From: Chloroflexota bacterium
GTDB taxonomy: Bacteria; Chloroflexota; Anaerolineae; Promineifilales; Promineifilaceae
Reading direction: 5' to 3'
NCBI GenBank assembly: GCA_024277135.1
Contig: JAJRVV010000245.1
Coordinates: forward strand, 1 to 64,000
DNA length: 64,000 nt
In this document: positions 18,982-29,731 of the stretch, piece after piece
How the letters are laid out: every line of letters starts with the position of its first letter
Position numbering within the stretch: position 1 is the stretch's first letter
Translations under genes and position numbers: made by a program
The notes under the pieces: generated by a model
Told to the model about the DNA's origin: nothing
What the model saw: only the letters and a program-made list of their open reading frames with translations
The model's database searches: none

Positions 18982-19045
18982 TGTAAACTCCATTGAGAAT
19001 TTGAGAGATTGGGGGGCGTCGCTTTAGCTGGAGACCGGGTCTTCT

Positions 19046-20104
19046 CTACCTGTGCCATGCAGGGCAGAACGACGGCGCAAACCAGCGGGTGCTGGCGCGT
19101 CCGCGCAGGCGGCTGAGGCTGGGCAGGCAGGCGATGATCACCCGGGGATTACTGGCGCTGATTTTGACGGCCGTCTGTCCCAGACGAGATTGCAGTTCAA
19201 TGTCCAGCGTGTTGGCGTCGCCAAAGAGGGACGTTTCGCTGCCGATGGGCACTACCAGCGCCACCGGCACGGCATACCCCTTGATGTAAAATGCCCGGCC
19301 AAAGAAATCAACGTAATGGTAAACGATATGTTCGCCGTAGGTGATGAGGCCGGAAACAGGCTGTTCGCCCAACACCAGCAAGGATTCTTTGGGCACGTAC
19401 CCTTTGTCAATTTTAATGGCAATCGTCCATTGGGAAGCGAGTTCGGGGGAGATGCCGTTGCGAGCGGCCACGGCACGGCCGTATTTATCCAACACACTGG
19501 CCGCATAATTTTGCGTGACCTGGCCGTCCACCTGATCCCAGCCGCCGCTGTAGGCAGCCAGGGCGGCGGCCAAATCACCGCCTGCCTGCCGGATGATCTC
19601 CGACAGAATGGCCGTTCCCCAACGCAAATTTGTGATTGGGTCTTCCAGCGCTTCGGGATCGGGCCGCCATTCCAGGCCGGGGCTGGAAGGCATCACCCCC
19701 ATCAGACCCACCGCGCCTACCCGGCTGATGACATTGGGGATACCGTTGGACTCCTCATCCACCACGGCGGCGATGAAATCTGGGTCCAACCCCTGTTCGG
19801 CGGCAATCAGCGCGATCTCTTCTGACCATTGCCGAATCACTTTTTTCCAGATGGGAGAGAGGATTTGTTCTCGATTGCCGGCGCGAAACAGGTCGTTGGT
19901 TGGCGTGGCGCGCACTGTGACCGGCCACAAGAAAGAGGCCATTAGCGAGCAGGTTAGCGCCAGATGTATAAGCGATCTGATGGTGAATCGGGTTGGATAC
20001 GGCATCATTCGGGTGTTTGTGAGATAAGAAAAGCGAGTCATGGACTCGCCTGATTGTTTTGCCTGTTTCGCAGACATTCTAGCATATCTGACTGGTTGTG
20101 CCAA
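19046..20104 (-). CDS. lytic transglycosylase (SLT domain); likely start at internal Met 20041
   Basis: AAEQGLDPDFIAAVVDEESNGIPNVISRVGAVGLMGVMPSSPGLEWRPDPEALEDPITNLRWGTAILSEII...AALAAYSGGWD. Confidence 0.85.
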   Translation of the reverse strand: MAQPVRYARMSAKQAKQSGESMTRFSYLTNTRMMPYPTRFTIRSLIHLALTCSLMASFLWPVTVRATPTNDLFRAGNREQILSPIWKKVIRQWSEEIALIAAEQGLDPDFIAAVVDEESNGIPNVISRVGAVGLMGVMPSSPGLEWRPDPEALEDPITNLRWGTAILSEIIRQAGGDLAAALAAYSGGWDQVDGQVTQNYAASVLDKYGRAVAARNGISPELASQWTIAIKIDKGYVPKESLLVLGEQPVSGLITYGEHIVYHYVDFFGRAFYIKGYAVPVALVVPIGSETSLFGDANTLDIELQSRLGQTAVKISASNPRVIIACLPSLSRLRGRASTRWFAPSFCPAWHR

Positions 20105-20108
20105 TGGG

Positions 20109-20633
20109 TTATGGCGCGGAAAAATGCCACCCGGTCAGGTCAGGATTAACATGCCACCAGGAGACGTTGGCGGCGGATAACGGCCGTTTCCAATGCGACG
20201 GCCGTTTAATCTGAACCGGCTCCTGGGTTTGGGCGTCCGGCAGCAAAATGGCTTCGACGCTGATCCCGGCCCGCATCTCGCCGCTTTTTTGGCGGAACGC
20301 CATCACCACCAAACGACTGGTCAACTCCAATTCTCGCATAAATCGTTGGACTTGACGGCCGTCCGCGTCAAAGCCAAAAATCTCGGCCCTGGGAAACTGG
20401 TCGCCAAAATCGCGCACCCATTGGTAAATGGCCTGTGACCGAATTTCGCTGCCCCAATCGTCCAAAACGAAGGCGGGAAACAGCAGGGTTTTGCTGCCTT
20501 GCAGGACGAAGGCGAAGCGCAGATAGAGAGAGTGTTCGTTTTTAGTTTGGGGTTGGTGCTTCAGGAGCAGGAGAGCGGCACGGCCGTCTCCGGTGAACAG
20601 CTTGCCGTGAATGTGTTGGCTGATTGGTTTCAT
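20109..20633 (-). CDS. hypothetical protein
   Basis: ORF 20109..20681; internal Met 20633. Confidence 0.5.
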   Translation of the reverse strand: MKPISQHIHGKLFTGDGRAALLLLKHQPQTKNEHSLYLRFAFVLQGSKTLLFPAFVLDDWGSEIRSQAIYQWVRDFGDQFPRAEIFGFDADGRQVQRFMRELELTSRLVVMAFRQKSGEMRAGISVEAILLPDAQTQEPVQIKRPSHWKRPLSAANVSWWHVNPDLTGWHFSAP

Positions 20634-20795
20634 GGTGATGGTACTCCGATCCACCATATCAAAATGTGGGGCGGGCGGCAAATCATTTGTAAGTTGCCAG
20701 TTTGACGATGGCTGTCTATCATTTCCCGGAGAAGTGACACAGGCAGCTATTTGCTGCCTATGATATAGAAATCCGCAGGCGTGGCAGAGTGTACA

Positions 20796-20833
20796 GATTT
20801 TTCTCTGTGTCCTCAGTGAACTCTGTGGCTATT
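20796..20833. repeat. dispersed 38-bp phrase repeat, copy 1
   Basis: gatttttctctgtgtcctcagtgaactctgtggctatt; 35/38 identical to 62561-62598. Confidence 0.8.
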
Positions 20834-20848
20834 GGTAAAGGATGCGCG

Positions 20849-21889
20849 ATGAAAGCAGTTGTTTTTCATGAACATGGCAGTTTGGACAATGTGGTTTATG
20901 CCGATGTGCCGGAACCGGAAATCGGGCCAGAAATGGCGTTGATCGAAGTGAAGGCGGCGGCGTTGAACCGGCTGGATTTGTGGGTGTTGGCCGGTTGGCC
21001 GGGATTAAATTTGAAGATGCCGCACATCATAGGCAGCGATGGCGCGGGGGTGATTGCGGCCGTCGGCCAGCGCGTTTCCGGTTTTACGGTGGGGGATCGG
21101 GTGGCGGTGAACCCGACCTTGAGCTGCGGCCAATGTGATTTTTGTCTGGCGGGGCGGGATAACATGTGCCGCCGCTTCGCCCTCTTTGGCGAGCATGTGG
21201 ATGGTTTTTTGGCTGAATATGCGGCCGTACCGGTCCGGAATCTGCTCAAAATGCCGGATAACGCTGGTTTTGTGACGGCGGCGGCGGCTTCGTTAGTGTT
21301 TGTGACGGCGTGGCATTCGCTCATCACCCGCGCCAAGTTCCAAGTGGGCGAGTCCATTTTGATCGTGGGCGCTGGCGGCGGCGTGAACACGGCCGCTATC
21401 CAGGTGGCGCGGCTGGCGGGAGCCGGTCAAATTTACGTAGTGGGATCATCCGCCGCCAAGCTGGCGTTGGCGCGAGAGTTGGGCGCGGATGTGACGATTA
21501 ACCGAAATGAAGTGGATTGGGGCAAGGCGATTTTCAAAGCGACCAACCGGGAGGGCGTGGACGTGGCAGTGGACAATGTGGGCGCCGCCACTTACCAAAA
21601 GTCACTGCGGGCGTTGAAGCGGGGCGGCCGTTTGTTGACGGTGGGAAACACCAGCGGCCCTAAGTTTGAGATTGACAACCGGCTGTTGTTTGGTAAGCAT
21701 TTGAGCATCATCGGCAGCACCATGGGCGCGATTCGAGATTACGAACAGGTGATGGGGTTGCTGTTTGACGGCCGTCTGCGAGCCATCGTGGATTCGGAGC
21801 ATCCGCTGAGTCACGGCCCATCTATCCTGAGAAAATTGGATTCTGGCGATGTATCAGGTAAATTAGTGGTCAGCGATTTCAAGAGATAG
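20849..21889 (+). CDS. zinc-dependent alcohol dehydrogenase (MDR family)
   Basis: MKAVVFHEHGS...GSDGAGVIAAVGQRVSGFTVGDRVAVNPTLSCGQCDFCLAGRDNMC...ILIVGAGGGVNTAAIQVARLAG. Confidence 0.92.
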   Translation: MKAVVFHEHGSLDNVVYADVPEPEIGPEMALIEVKAAALNRLDLWVLAGWPGLNLKMPHIIGSDGAGVIAAVGQRVSGFTVGDRVAVNPTLSCGQCDFCLAGRDNMCRRFALFGEHVDGFLAEYAAVPVRNLLKMPDNAGFVTAAAASLVFVTAWHSLITRAKFQVGESILIVGAGGGVNTAAIQVARLAGAGQIYVVGSSAAKLALARELGADVTINRNEVDWGKAIFKATNREGVDVAVDNVGAATYQKSLRALKRGGRLLTVGNTSGPKFEIDNRLLFGKHLSIIGSTMGAIRDYEQVMGLLFDGRLRAIVDSEHPLSHGPSILRKLDSGDVSGKLVVSDFKR

Positions 21890-21984
21890 ATCGCGCATTG
21901 AACAATGGGTTGGCATTCGCCAACCGCTACAATTGAAGCCCTGCCTCGTGCTGTATCAGTAGGCGGTGTGAAACGGAGGAGAAA

Positions 21985-23142
21985 ATGTCACTCATTCCTA
22001 CTTTTCCGACCCGCTGGACAGTTATCTTGTTTGCCTTGTTGCCTTTCCTGTTTGCTGCTTGCAGCGCATCCCCCGGTGAAATCAAAATCGGCGTATTGGC
22101 CCCGTTGAGCGGCCAATACGCCGAGACCTCTGGTCAGCCAATGGTGGATGCGGTGCAATTGGCGGTGGATCAAGTAAATGCAGCCGGCGGCCTGGAAGTT
22201 AACGGCCGTCGCTACGAAATCGTGTTGGTTGTTGAAGATGATGCGGCCAACCCGGAAACGGCCGTCTCCGCCGCTCGGAAACTCATCAACCAAGACGCAG
22301 TGATGGCCCTCATCGGCCCGCCATTTAGCAGCGCCGCCATTCCGGTGGCCGATGTGGCCGAGCAAGCGGGCGTGCCTATGATCAGCCCCACGTCCACCAA
22401 CACCCAAACCACGCTGGACAAAACGTTTGTCTTTCGCGCCACCTTTGTGGATGTTTTTCAAGGGGCGGCCATGGCCCGATTTACGCTGGACGAATTGGGG
22501 ATGAATCGGGCGGCCGTCTTGTACGACATCGCCAATTCGTATAATCGGGGGCTGGCGGAAACCTTCCAGTCCGCTTTTATAGCGGCAGCGGGCGGCAAAA
22601 TCGTCGCCTTTGAATCGTACACCACGGATGAGAATGTGGATTTCAGCGAGCAGTTGAACGTGATCGCCGCCGCCGATCCGGATGTGTTGTTTTTGCCCAA
22701 TAACACGGATGATGTTTTATTGCAGGCAGAGCAGGCGCGGCAGATGGGCATCAATGCCACCATCTTAGGCGGCGATTCGTGGGAAGGGGAACGGTTGATG
22801 GGTCAGACGCCGTTTGATGACGCTTATTTCAGCGGCCATTTTTGCCGGGATGATAAGATTGAGGCGGTGCGGCTGTTTAATGACCAATTTGAATCGGCAT
22901 ACGGCCGTGAACCCAACGGTTTAATCGCGCTTTCATATGATTCTGCCAATCTGCTATTGGCCGCCATGCAAACCCAGACGGAGTTGACCCCCAAATCCAT
23001 ACGAGATGGGCTGTATGCGGTCGAGTTCAACGGTGTCACCGGCGAAATCAGCTTTACCGATTCCGGCGATCCGGTGAAAAGCGTCGCTATCTGGCGTATT
23101 AAGGGCGATGAGAGGGCGTGTTATCAACTAATCAACCCATAA
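21985..23142 (+). CDS. branched-chain amino acid-type ABC substrate-binding lipoprotein (LivJ-like)
   Basis: lipobox LFAAC; IKIGVLAPLSGQYAETSGQPMVDAVQLAVDQVNAAGG...DDAANPETAVSAARKLI...GPPFSSAAIPVADVAEQAGVPMISPTST. Confidence 0.92.
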   Translation: MSLIPTFPTRWTVILFALLPFLFAACSASPGEIKIGVLAPLSGQYAETSGQPMVDAVQLAVDQVNAAGGLEVNGRRYEIVLVVEDDAANPETAVSAARKLINQDAVMALIGPPFSSAAIPVADVAEQAGVPMISPTSTNTQTTLDKTFVFRATFVDVFQGAAMARFTLDELGMNRAAVLYDIANSYNRGLAETFQSAFIAAAGGKIVAFESYTTDENVDFSEQLNVIAAADPDVLFLPNNTDDVLLQAEQARQMGINATILGGDSWEGERLMGQTPFDDAYFSGHFCRDDKIEAVRLFNDQFESAYGREPNGLIALSYDSANLLLAAMQTQTELTPKSIRDGLYAVEFNGVTGEISFTDSGDPVKSVAIWRIKGDERACYQLINP

Positions 23143-23240
23143 CGCGATAAACCGCAGGTTTGCAAGTTTGCAGGTCACTTGCAGCCTTGCAGAGTGACAA
23201 ACATTTATTCATCACACTTGGGGGGTGAGAGGTATCGGGC

Positions 23241-26200
23241 ATGAAGTTGTGGAAGACAAACCTGATGGCCCGGCTTGTCAGCTATTTTCTTTTTTTGTCG
23301 CTGGCAACGGTGAGCCTGGTCGGGTTTATCACCTATAACCAGGCGCAAGAAACGCTGAAACAAGCGGTGTTTGAACGCTTGAGCGCGGTGGCTGTCTTAA
23401 AAGAGGACGATCTCACGCGATGGATAGATTCTCAACGTGAGGACGTGCAGTTCATTGCCACCTTGCCCGAATTCAAACGGCAAACGGCCGTGCTCCTCAA
23501 CCTGGCCTATGCCGACACGCCTCTTTCTGATCCAGCTTATCAACAAGCCCACGATGCCCTTTTAATGTTCCTCACCGATATTTTAGACAACTGGTTGGGC
23601 ATGAGCGAAATCATGGTCATGTCCAATGTAGGCGGTCAGATTATCCTCTCCACAAACCCGGAACAAGAGGGGCAGTACCGGGTGTTGGATACATACTATG
23701 TTCGCGGCCAGGAAGAAACCTTTGTTCAAGGGGTATATCCTTCCCCTATCACTAGCAAACCGGCTATCACCATTGCCACGCCCATTTTGGCTGAAGGGGG
23801 CCAGCGGTTGGGAGTTTTGGCCGTTCATCTGAACCTGAACCACATGGACCGAATCATATTAGACCAAACAGGTCTCGGTGAATCGGCTGAATTATATCTG
23901 GTTGACGCCTATAACGTTTTTGTTTCCGGCGAACGATTTGGCCGCCGCGATTATCCGCGCGGTGTGCATACGGCGGGGATTGATGCGGCCGTAAACGGCG
24001 AACAGGACGTAGGCACGTACCAAAATTATGCGGGTATGCCCGTCATTGGCGCTTATCGGTGGTTGGACGAATTGGGCGTGGCCTTATTGGCGGAAATGAG
24101 TCAGGAGGAGGCTTTGGCGCCGGCGCGGCGATTGGCGACCACGATTTTGACGATTGGGGCATTCACGGCCGTGCTTCTGGCAGTTGGCGTCTACACCCTT
24201 GCTCTTCAGATCGTCCGCCCCATTCTGGCGATCACGGAAACGGCCGTGCAAGTGGCCGGCGGCGACCTCACTCGTCAAGCGCCCCAGTCAGGCGAAGATG
24301 AAGTCGGGTTGTTGGCCCACGCCTTCAACCAGATGACCACCCAACTGCGTCTCCTCTATACCGGACTTGAGGATAAAGTGGTCGAATTGCAAAAAGCTGA
24401 ATCAGCTCTACAGCAAAACGCCCGTCGTCTAGAAGCGCTGCACGAACTAGACAGCGCCATCCTGGCCACACAATCTCCTGAAGAGATGGCTGCCGCCGTA
24501 CTCAACCACCTGCGCGATCTCATCCCTACCATCCGTTCCAGCGTCACCCTGTTCCATGAAGAAGCTGGTGAAGCTTATATTCTGGCCGCCGCCGGCCCCG
24601 GTGATGACAAGATCGGTTCCGGCCAGACGATTCCCCTTTCCGCTTTTGGCGATTTGGCGGATTTACGCGCCGGACGGCCGCGTTATGTAGATGATGTTCC
24701 CCAAATGCCTGGAGACTCCTATACCCGTGACAGCCTGCTCGATCTTGAAGTTAATTGCTACATCAACTTCCCCCTTAACTGGCGAGATACACTCATCGGC
24801 TCCCTTAATTTAGGCAGCCATGACGCCAACCTGCTCCATGAAAAAAACATGGACATCGCCCGCGAATTGGCGGACCAATTAGCCGTTGCCTTGCGCCAGG
24901 CCCAATTGTTCGATGATACCCAACGGCAGTTGCAAGAATTAAGCGTTTTGCACGCGGTGGCCCTGGCGGCAACGGAAGAAACTGACGAAAACGCTCTCAT
25001 TCAGCGCGTCACCCAAATTGTCGGCAAAACCTTATACACAGATAGCGTAGGCGTCTTGTTGGTGGATGCTGTTTCTGAGAACCTGGTCACGCATCCTTCC
25101 TATCAAGGATTGGAAAACTACATGGGTGACGCCACCTATCCCATTATTGAGGGCGTTACTGGCTATGTCGCGCGTACCGGACAGCCGGTGTGTGTTCCCG
25201 ACGTTTCCCAGGAACCCAAGTATCGTCGCGCATTGGCCGCTACCCGCTCTGAGTTATGTGTGCCCCTTAAAGCGGGTAGGGGGATTTTGGGTGTGTTTAA
25301 CGTGGAAAGTAATCAGCTGGACACGTATGCAGATGCGGATATGCGGCTGTTGGTGACATTGGCAGGGCAATTGGCGACGGCGATTGAACGAATCCGCCTG
25401 TTTGACCAGGCGCAAGCAGAGATTGTGGTGCGGCGGCGGGCGGAAAAGGCGCTGCGACAGGCGCGGGATGAGTTGGAACTGCGCGTGGCCGAGCGCACCG
25501 CCGAATTAACCCTGCTCAACCATGCCAGCCAGGCGCTCATCTCCACGTTGGAGCAAGACCAGGTGCTGGTGACGGTTTTGGGCGAACTGCGTAACCTGCT
25601 CCGAATCGTGGCTTGCTCCGTGTGGCTGTTGGATACGAAGACGGGTGAAATGGTCTGCCGCCAAAGCTCTGGGCCAACACGGGGCCAGATACAAGGGCTG
25701 CGTTTGCCGATGGGTGTGGGAATTGTGGGTTGGTGTGTGCGTCACGGCCGCAGCCTCATCGTTGCCGACGCCCAAACTGATGATCGGCATTATACGCAGC
25801 TTGACCAGTTCATGGGCATCACCACCCGCTCCTTGCTCACAACGCCGCTCATCGTGCAGGGGCGTGTGATTGGGGCTGTCCAGGCGCTGGATGTAGATGT
25901 AGGCCGGTTTGATGAGACTGATTTGGTTCTGGTGGAATCGTTGGCGGCCACGGCTGCCTTCGCCATCGAAAACGCCCGGCTTTTCAGCCAGGCCCGCATA
26001 GATGCGGAAACTCGCGCGGTTTTGTTGAGCGAAGTGAACCATCGTGTCAAAAATAACCTTTCCGCCATTATTGGGCTGCTGTATGCCGAGCGCCGCCACT
26101 CCGATCTGACCGATCAGCCGCGATATCAATCCATCATGCAGGACTTGATCAGCCGGGTGCAAGGACTAGCCACGGTTCATGAACTGTTGTCTGCCTCAGG

Positions 26201-26687
26201 CTGGACGCCTGTTTCTCTGTCAGAACTGGCCCGCGAGGTGATTCAATCCGCTTTGCAAGGGTTGTCGATGGATAAACATGTTCGGGTTGAAGTGGCGCAA
26301 ACGGCCGTCCTGGTGACTCCCAATCAGGCTAACTATCTGGCGCTGGTGTTGAACGAACTGACGACCAACGTCATCAAATATGCTCTGGATGGGCGGCCAG
26401 AAGGAATGGTTTGGGTGAAAACGACGCTGGCCGATGGGCGGGTTAGCCTGGAATATCGAGACGACGGGCCGGGTTATCCGCCAGATGTATTGGTCGAACG
26501 CTCGCCCCGATACAACGTGGGCTTTCACTTGTTGCATAACATGGTGCGTCGTAGTCTGGATGGAACGCTGAGGCTGGCTAATGATGACGGCCGTTCCGGA
26601 GCCATTGCCACTATTACCTTCAAAGCATATTCCGAATCCACTGTGGACATCACTGGCGTCCACACACTGCGAGAGGGTTATCAATGA
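23241..26687 (+). CDS. multi-sensor histidine kinase (extracytoplasmic Cache-like, HAMP, several GAF, HisKA_2-type kinase)
   Basis: N-terminal TM; HAMP-like TETAVQVAGGDLTRQAPQSGEDEVGLLAHAFNQM; GAF-like blocks; LLSEVNHRVKNNLSAIIGLLYAE; C-terminal ATPase. Confidence 0.88.
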   Translation: MKLWKTNLMARLVSYFLFLSLATVSLVGFITYNQAQETLKQAVFERLSAVAVLKEDDLTRWIDSQREDVQFIATLPEFKRQTAVLLNLAYADTPLSDPAYQQAHDALLMFLTDILDNWLGMSEIMVMSNVGGQIILSTNPEQEGQYRVLDTYYVRGQEETFVQGVYPSPITSKPAITIATPILAEGGQRLGVLAVHLNLNHMDRIILDQTGLGESAELYLVDAYNVFVSGERFGRRDYPRGVHTAGIDAAVNGEQDVGTYQNYAGMPVIGAYRWLDELGVALLAEMSQEEALAPARRLATTILTIGAFTAVLLAVGVYTLALQIVRPILAITETAVQVAGGDLTRQAPQSGEDEVGLLAHAFNQMTTQLRLLYTGLEDKVVELQKAESALQQNARRLEALHELDSAILATQSPEEMAAAVLNHLRDLIPTIRSSVTLFHEEAGEAYILAAAGPGDDKIGSGQTIPLSAFGDLADLRAGRPRYVDDVPQMPGDSYTRDSLLDLEVNCYINFPLNWRDTLIGSLNLGSHDANLLHEKNMDIARELADQLAVALRQAQLFDDTQRQLQELSVLHAVALAATEETDENALIQRVTQIVGKTLYTDSVGVLLVDAVSENLVTHPSYQGLENYMGDATYPIIEGVTGYVARTGQPVCVPDVSQEPKYRRALAATRSELCVPLKAGRGILGVFNVESNQLDTYADADMRLLVTLAGQLATAIERIRLFDQAQAEIVVRRRAEKALRQARDELELRVAERTAELTLLNHASQALISTLEQDQVLVTVLGELRNLLRIVACSVWLLDTKTGEMVCRQSSGPTRGQIQGLRLPMGVGIVGWCVRHGRSLIVADAQTDDRHYTQLDQFMGITTRSLLTTPLIVQGRVIGAVQALDVDVGRFDETDLVLVESLAATAAFAIENARLFSQARIDAETRAVLLSEVNHRVKNNLSAIIGLLYAERRHSDLTDQPRYQSIMQDLISRVQGLATVHELLSASGWTPVSLSELAREVIQSALQGLSMDKHVRVEVAQTAVLVTPNQANYLALVLNELTTNVIKYALDGRPEGMVWVKTTLADGRVSLEYRDDGPGYPPDVLVERSPRYNVGFHLLHNMVRRSLDGTLRLANDDGRSGAIATITFKAYSESTVDITGVHTLREGYQ

Positions 26688-27811
26688 GAAATGAGAAACT
26701 CCGCGTTCTGATCGCTGAAGATGATTACCTGGTGAACGAAATGGTGCGGGGCATCCTGTTGGAATTAAATTATGATGTCGTGGGAGAAGCCACCACTGGG
26801 CCGCAAGCGGTGGCGATGGCCGCCAGCTTGCGACCCGATGTCATCATCATGGATATTCAAATGCCGGGGTTCGACGGCATTGAAGCCACCCAACGCATCC
26901 AACAAACATGCCCTACGCCGGTGGTCATTCTCACAGCGTATGAAACGCCCGATCTGGTGCAGCGGGCCGGCGCCGCCGGCGCCAATGCATACCTGGTGAA
27001 ACCAGCCAATGCCCGGGGATTGGAGCGCGTGATCACCATTGCCCGCGCTCGATTTGGAGACATGCAGGCTTTGCAACATCTAAATGCCCAGCTTCAGACT
27101 GACAACAAAGAGTTGGACGCTTTTGCCCACACCGTTGCCCATGATTTACAAAGTCCGCTGAGTCTGGTCATTGGGTTTTCCGATTTACTGCGCGAGAGCG
27201 TGACGCATAGCGTGGCGCATGGCGCGGCGCATTATCCACCGGAAAAGGTGTCGGAAATTCTAGGCGCGATTTCCCGAAATGCGCGCAAAATGAGCAACAT
27301 CGTTGACGAGTTGATGTTGTTGGCTGGCGTGCGCAAAATGGAGGTGGAATTGGAGCCGGTGGATGTGCTGTTGACTGCTTTGGAGGCGAAACAACGGGTG
27401 GCGCATCAAACCATGGAGACGGGCGCTATCATGGAAACGAGTGATTCCTGGCCCCTGGCCCTGGGATATGCGCCCTGGATCGAGGAGATTTGGGCCAATT
27501 ATTTGAGCAATGGCATCAAGTATGGCGGCCAGCCGCCTCATCTCCGCCTGGGGGCGGAATTGACGGGGGATGGGATGGTGAAGTATTGGGTGCGGGATAA
27601 CGGCCGTGGCCTGTCGCCGGCCGACCAAGCCCGATTATTTGTGCCTTTCACTCAGTTGAAGCAGGTGCGGGCCAAAGGGCATGGATTGGGACTGTCCATC
27701 GTTCAGCGCATCGTGGAAAAACTGGGGGGGCGGGCCGGTGTGGAAAGTGTAATTGGCGGGGGAAGTACATTTTGGTTTGCATTACCGCAGGTGAATGATG
27801 AGACTGTTTGA
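26684..27811 (+). CDS. response-regulator receiver plus histidine kinase (REC-HisKA-HATPase)
   Basis: RVLIAEDDYLVNEM...DVIIMDIQMPGFDGIEATQRI...FAHTVAHDLQSPLSLVIGFSDLL...VRDNGRGLSPADQARLFVPF...KGHGLGLSIVQRIVEKLGG. Confidence 0.92.
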   Translation: MRNEKLRVLIAEDDYLVNEMVRGILLELNYDVVGEATTGPQAVAMAASLRPDVIIMDIQMPGFDGIEATQRIQQTCPTPVVILTAYETPDLVQRAGAAGANAYLVKPANARGLERVITIARARFGDMQALQHLNAQLQTDNKELDAFAHTVAHDLQSPLSLVIGFSDLLRESVTHSVAHGAAHYPPEKVSEILGAISRNARKMSNIVDELMLLAGVRKMEVELEPVDVLLTALEAKQRVAHQTMETGAIMETSDSWPLALGYAPWIEEIWANYLSNGIKYGGQPPHLRLGAELTGDGMVKYWVRDNGRGLSPADQARLFVPFTQLKQVRAKGHGLGLSIVQRIVEKLGGRAGVESVIGGGSTFWFALPQVNDETV

Positions 27812-29177
27812 AATACTCGTTTTGGCGTTAGATGGTTTGTTTTTGGTGTGGGCAGTCCGCCGCCCGCGCTGGTTGAATTGGCTGCCGATCACGGCCGTCC
27901 TCCTCATTCCGCTGCATCTGGCGCTGGAAGGGTATCGCTGGCAAATGGCGCTGGCGTATGGGTTGACGGCCGTGCTGGCGGCGACGGCCGTCTGGCGATT
28001 GCGAACCGACGCCGCACCGGGGCGAATTTGGCGGGGGGTGGGTTTTGTGGCGGGCTGGTTGGTTTTGGTAACGGCCGTCGCTTTGCCCTGGCTGATGCCC
28101 GTCCCCCAACTGCCGCAACCAACCGGGCCATGGGGCGTGGGCACTGTCGCCTTCTATTTGGTAGATGAAAACCGCGATGAAATCTGGACGGACGATCCCA
28201 ATGATCATCGGGAGATCATGGCGCAGATATGGTATCCCACCGCGCCGGACCCTGTTGGCGAAACCGCCCCCTACCTAGAAAACCTGGATGTGGCCGGCCC
28301 GGCGCTGGCGGAGCAGTTTGATTTGCAGCCTTTCCTGTTCGATCACATCAATCTGGCCCAAACCTCCGCTTACCCGGATGCGCCGGTGGCGGATGGGACG
28401 TGGCCCATCATCCTGTTTTCGCACGGCCTGACCGGCTTACGCGGCCAAAATACGGGGATGGCGCAGGAGCTAGCCAGCCGCGGCTTCATCGTCGCCGCCA
28501 TTGACCATACCTATGGCAATGTGCTGACGGCGTTCCCGGACGGCCGCACCCTGTTTTACGATCCCTGCCGCATCGAGCCATCTTGTACGGTGACAGCCTT
28601 CGTCGGCGGGCGGCAGTTGGTGGGGCAGTGGGCTGAGGACATCGCCTTTGTGCTGGATGAAATGGCAGGATGGCAAAATGATCCGAACAATCGTTTCTTC
28701 AATCGGCTGAACCTGGACAGCGTGGGCGCGTTTGGTCATTCGACGGGGGGCGGCGCGGCCGTGCAGTTTTGTTATGATGATGTTCGGTGTGGCGCCAGTT
28801 TGGCGCTGGATGGCTGGATGCTGCCCGTCACCGACGATGTGGCAATTTTGCGCCAACCGGTCATGTTCCTCAGCACACCGGTCTGGCTGGGCGCGGAAAA
28901 CAGAGCGCGGGGAGAGGCGATGTATGCGCAGGCGGCCGGCCCCGCTTTTAACCTGACCATCGCCGGTACCGCCCATTATGATTTTTCCGACATGCCCCTG
29001 TTTTCGCCGCTCACGCCCCAATTGGGTCTTTCGGGCACGATTGACGGCGAACGGGTTTCGACCATTCTCAACCAGTACGTCGTCGCTTTTTTCAGCCGTT
29101 ATCTGGCAGATGCGGATGGGGAATTGTTGTCGCAGACGGCCGTTTTCCCCGAAGTGACGATGCAATCCCGCCCATAA
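27795..29177 (+). CDS. alpha/beta hydrolase (platelet-activating factor acetylhydrolase-like) with N-terminal TM region
   Basis: WPIILFSHGLTGLRGQNTGMAQELASRGFIVAAIDHTYGN...SVGAFGHSTGGGAAVQ. Confidence 0.85.
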   Translation: MMRLFEILVLALDGLFLVWAVRRPRWLNWLPITAVLLIPLHLALEGYRWQMALAYGLTAVLAATAVWRLRTDAAPGRIWRGVGFVAGWLVLVTAVALPWLMPVPQLPQPTGPWGVGTVAFYLVDENRDEIWTDDPNDHREIMAQIWYPTAPDPVGETAPYLENLDVAGPALAEQFDLQPFLFDHINLAQTSAYPDAPVADGTWPIILFSHGLTGLRGQNTGMAQELASRGFIVAAIDHTYGNVLTAFPDGRTLFYDPCRIEPSCTVTAFVGGRQLVGQWAEDIAFVLDEMAGWQNDPNNRFFNRLNLDSVGAFGHSTGGGAAVQFCYDDVRCGASLALDGWMLPVTDDVAILRQPVMFLSTPVWLGAENRARGEAMYAQAAGPAFNLTIAGTAHYDFSDMPLFSPLTPQLGLSGTIDGERVSTILNQYVVAFFSRYLADADGELLSQTAVFPEVTMQSRP

Positions 29178-29648
29178 CTACCGTTCAGTCAACGCGGCCG
29201 TTTCCGTCCCCACCACTCGTTTCAATTCAGCCGTTGACAACCGCATCAACGCATTGATTTCGCCGCCGCCGCCGTAGACCAGGGATTGCGCGTAAACGGC
29301 CGTGTCCACAATCGTCCGCAGTGGGGCGAGATGGCCAAACGGCGGCACCGCCCCTGCCGCATAGCCGGTGGTGGCTAACACCTGTTCCGCTTTGGCCGTT
29401 TTCAGCCGTTTCCGTGATACGCCTACGTAATCGGCCAGGGTTTTCCAGGCGATGCGGGACAACCCATTGGCGATGACCAGCAGCGGCTGCCCGTCCGCCA
29501 GAAACAACACCGACTTGATGATTTGCGCCGGTTCCACGCCGACGGCCGCCGCCGCGGCCGCCACCGTCGGCGTCTCCGCCTGCAAATGCACAATCTCCGC
29601 CTCAATCTGATTGTCGGCCAAAAAATTTGCCAGGTCTTTTGAATTCAT
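29178..29648 (-). CDS. YbaK/EbsC family aminoacyl-tRNA deacylase
   Basis: [43 protein letters not shown]...[22 protein letters not shown]. Confidence 0.92.
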   Translation of the reverse strand: MNSKDLANFLADNQIEAEIVHLQAETPTVAAAAAAVGVEPAQIIKSVLFLADGQPLLVIANGLSRIAWKTLADYVGVSRKRLKTAKAEQVLATTGYAAGAVPPFGHLAPLRTIVDTAVYAQSLVYGGGGEINALMRLSTAELKRVVGTETAALTER

Positions 29649-29731
29649 TTCGTTTTACGCCTTTCCGTTTTACGTTTTCCTCCACTTCAGGCATAATTCT
29701 ACCAACAACAACCCAGGAGCGACAGAACCCT

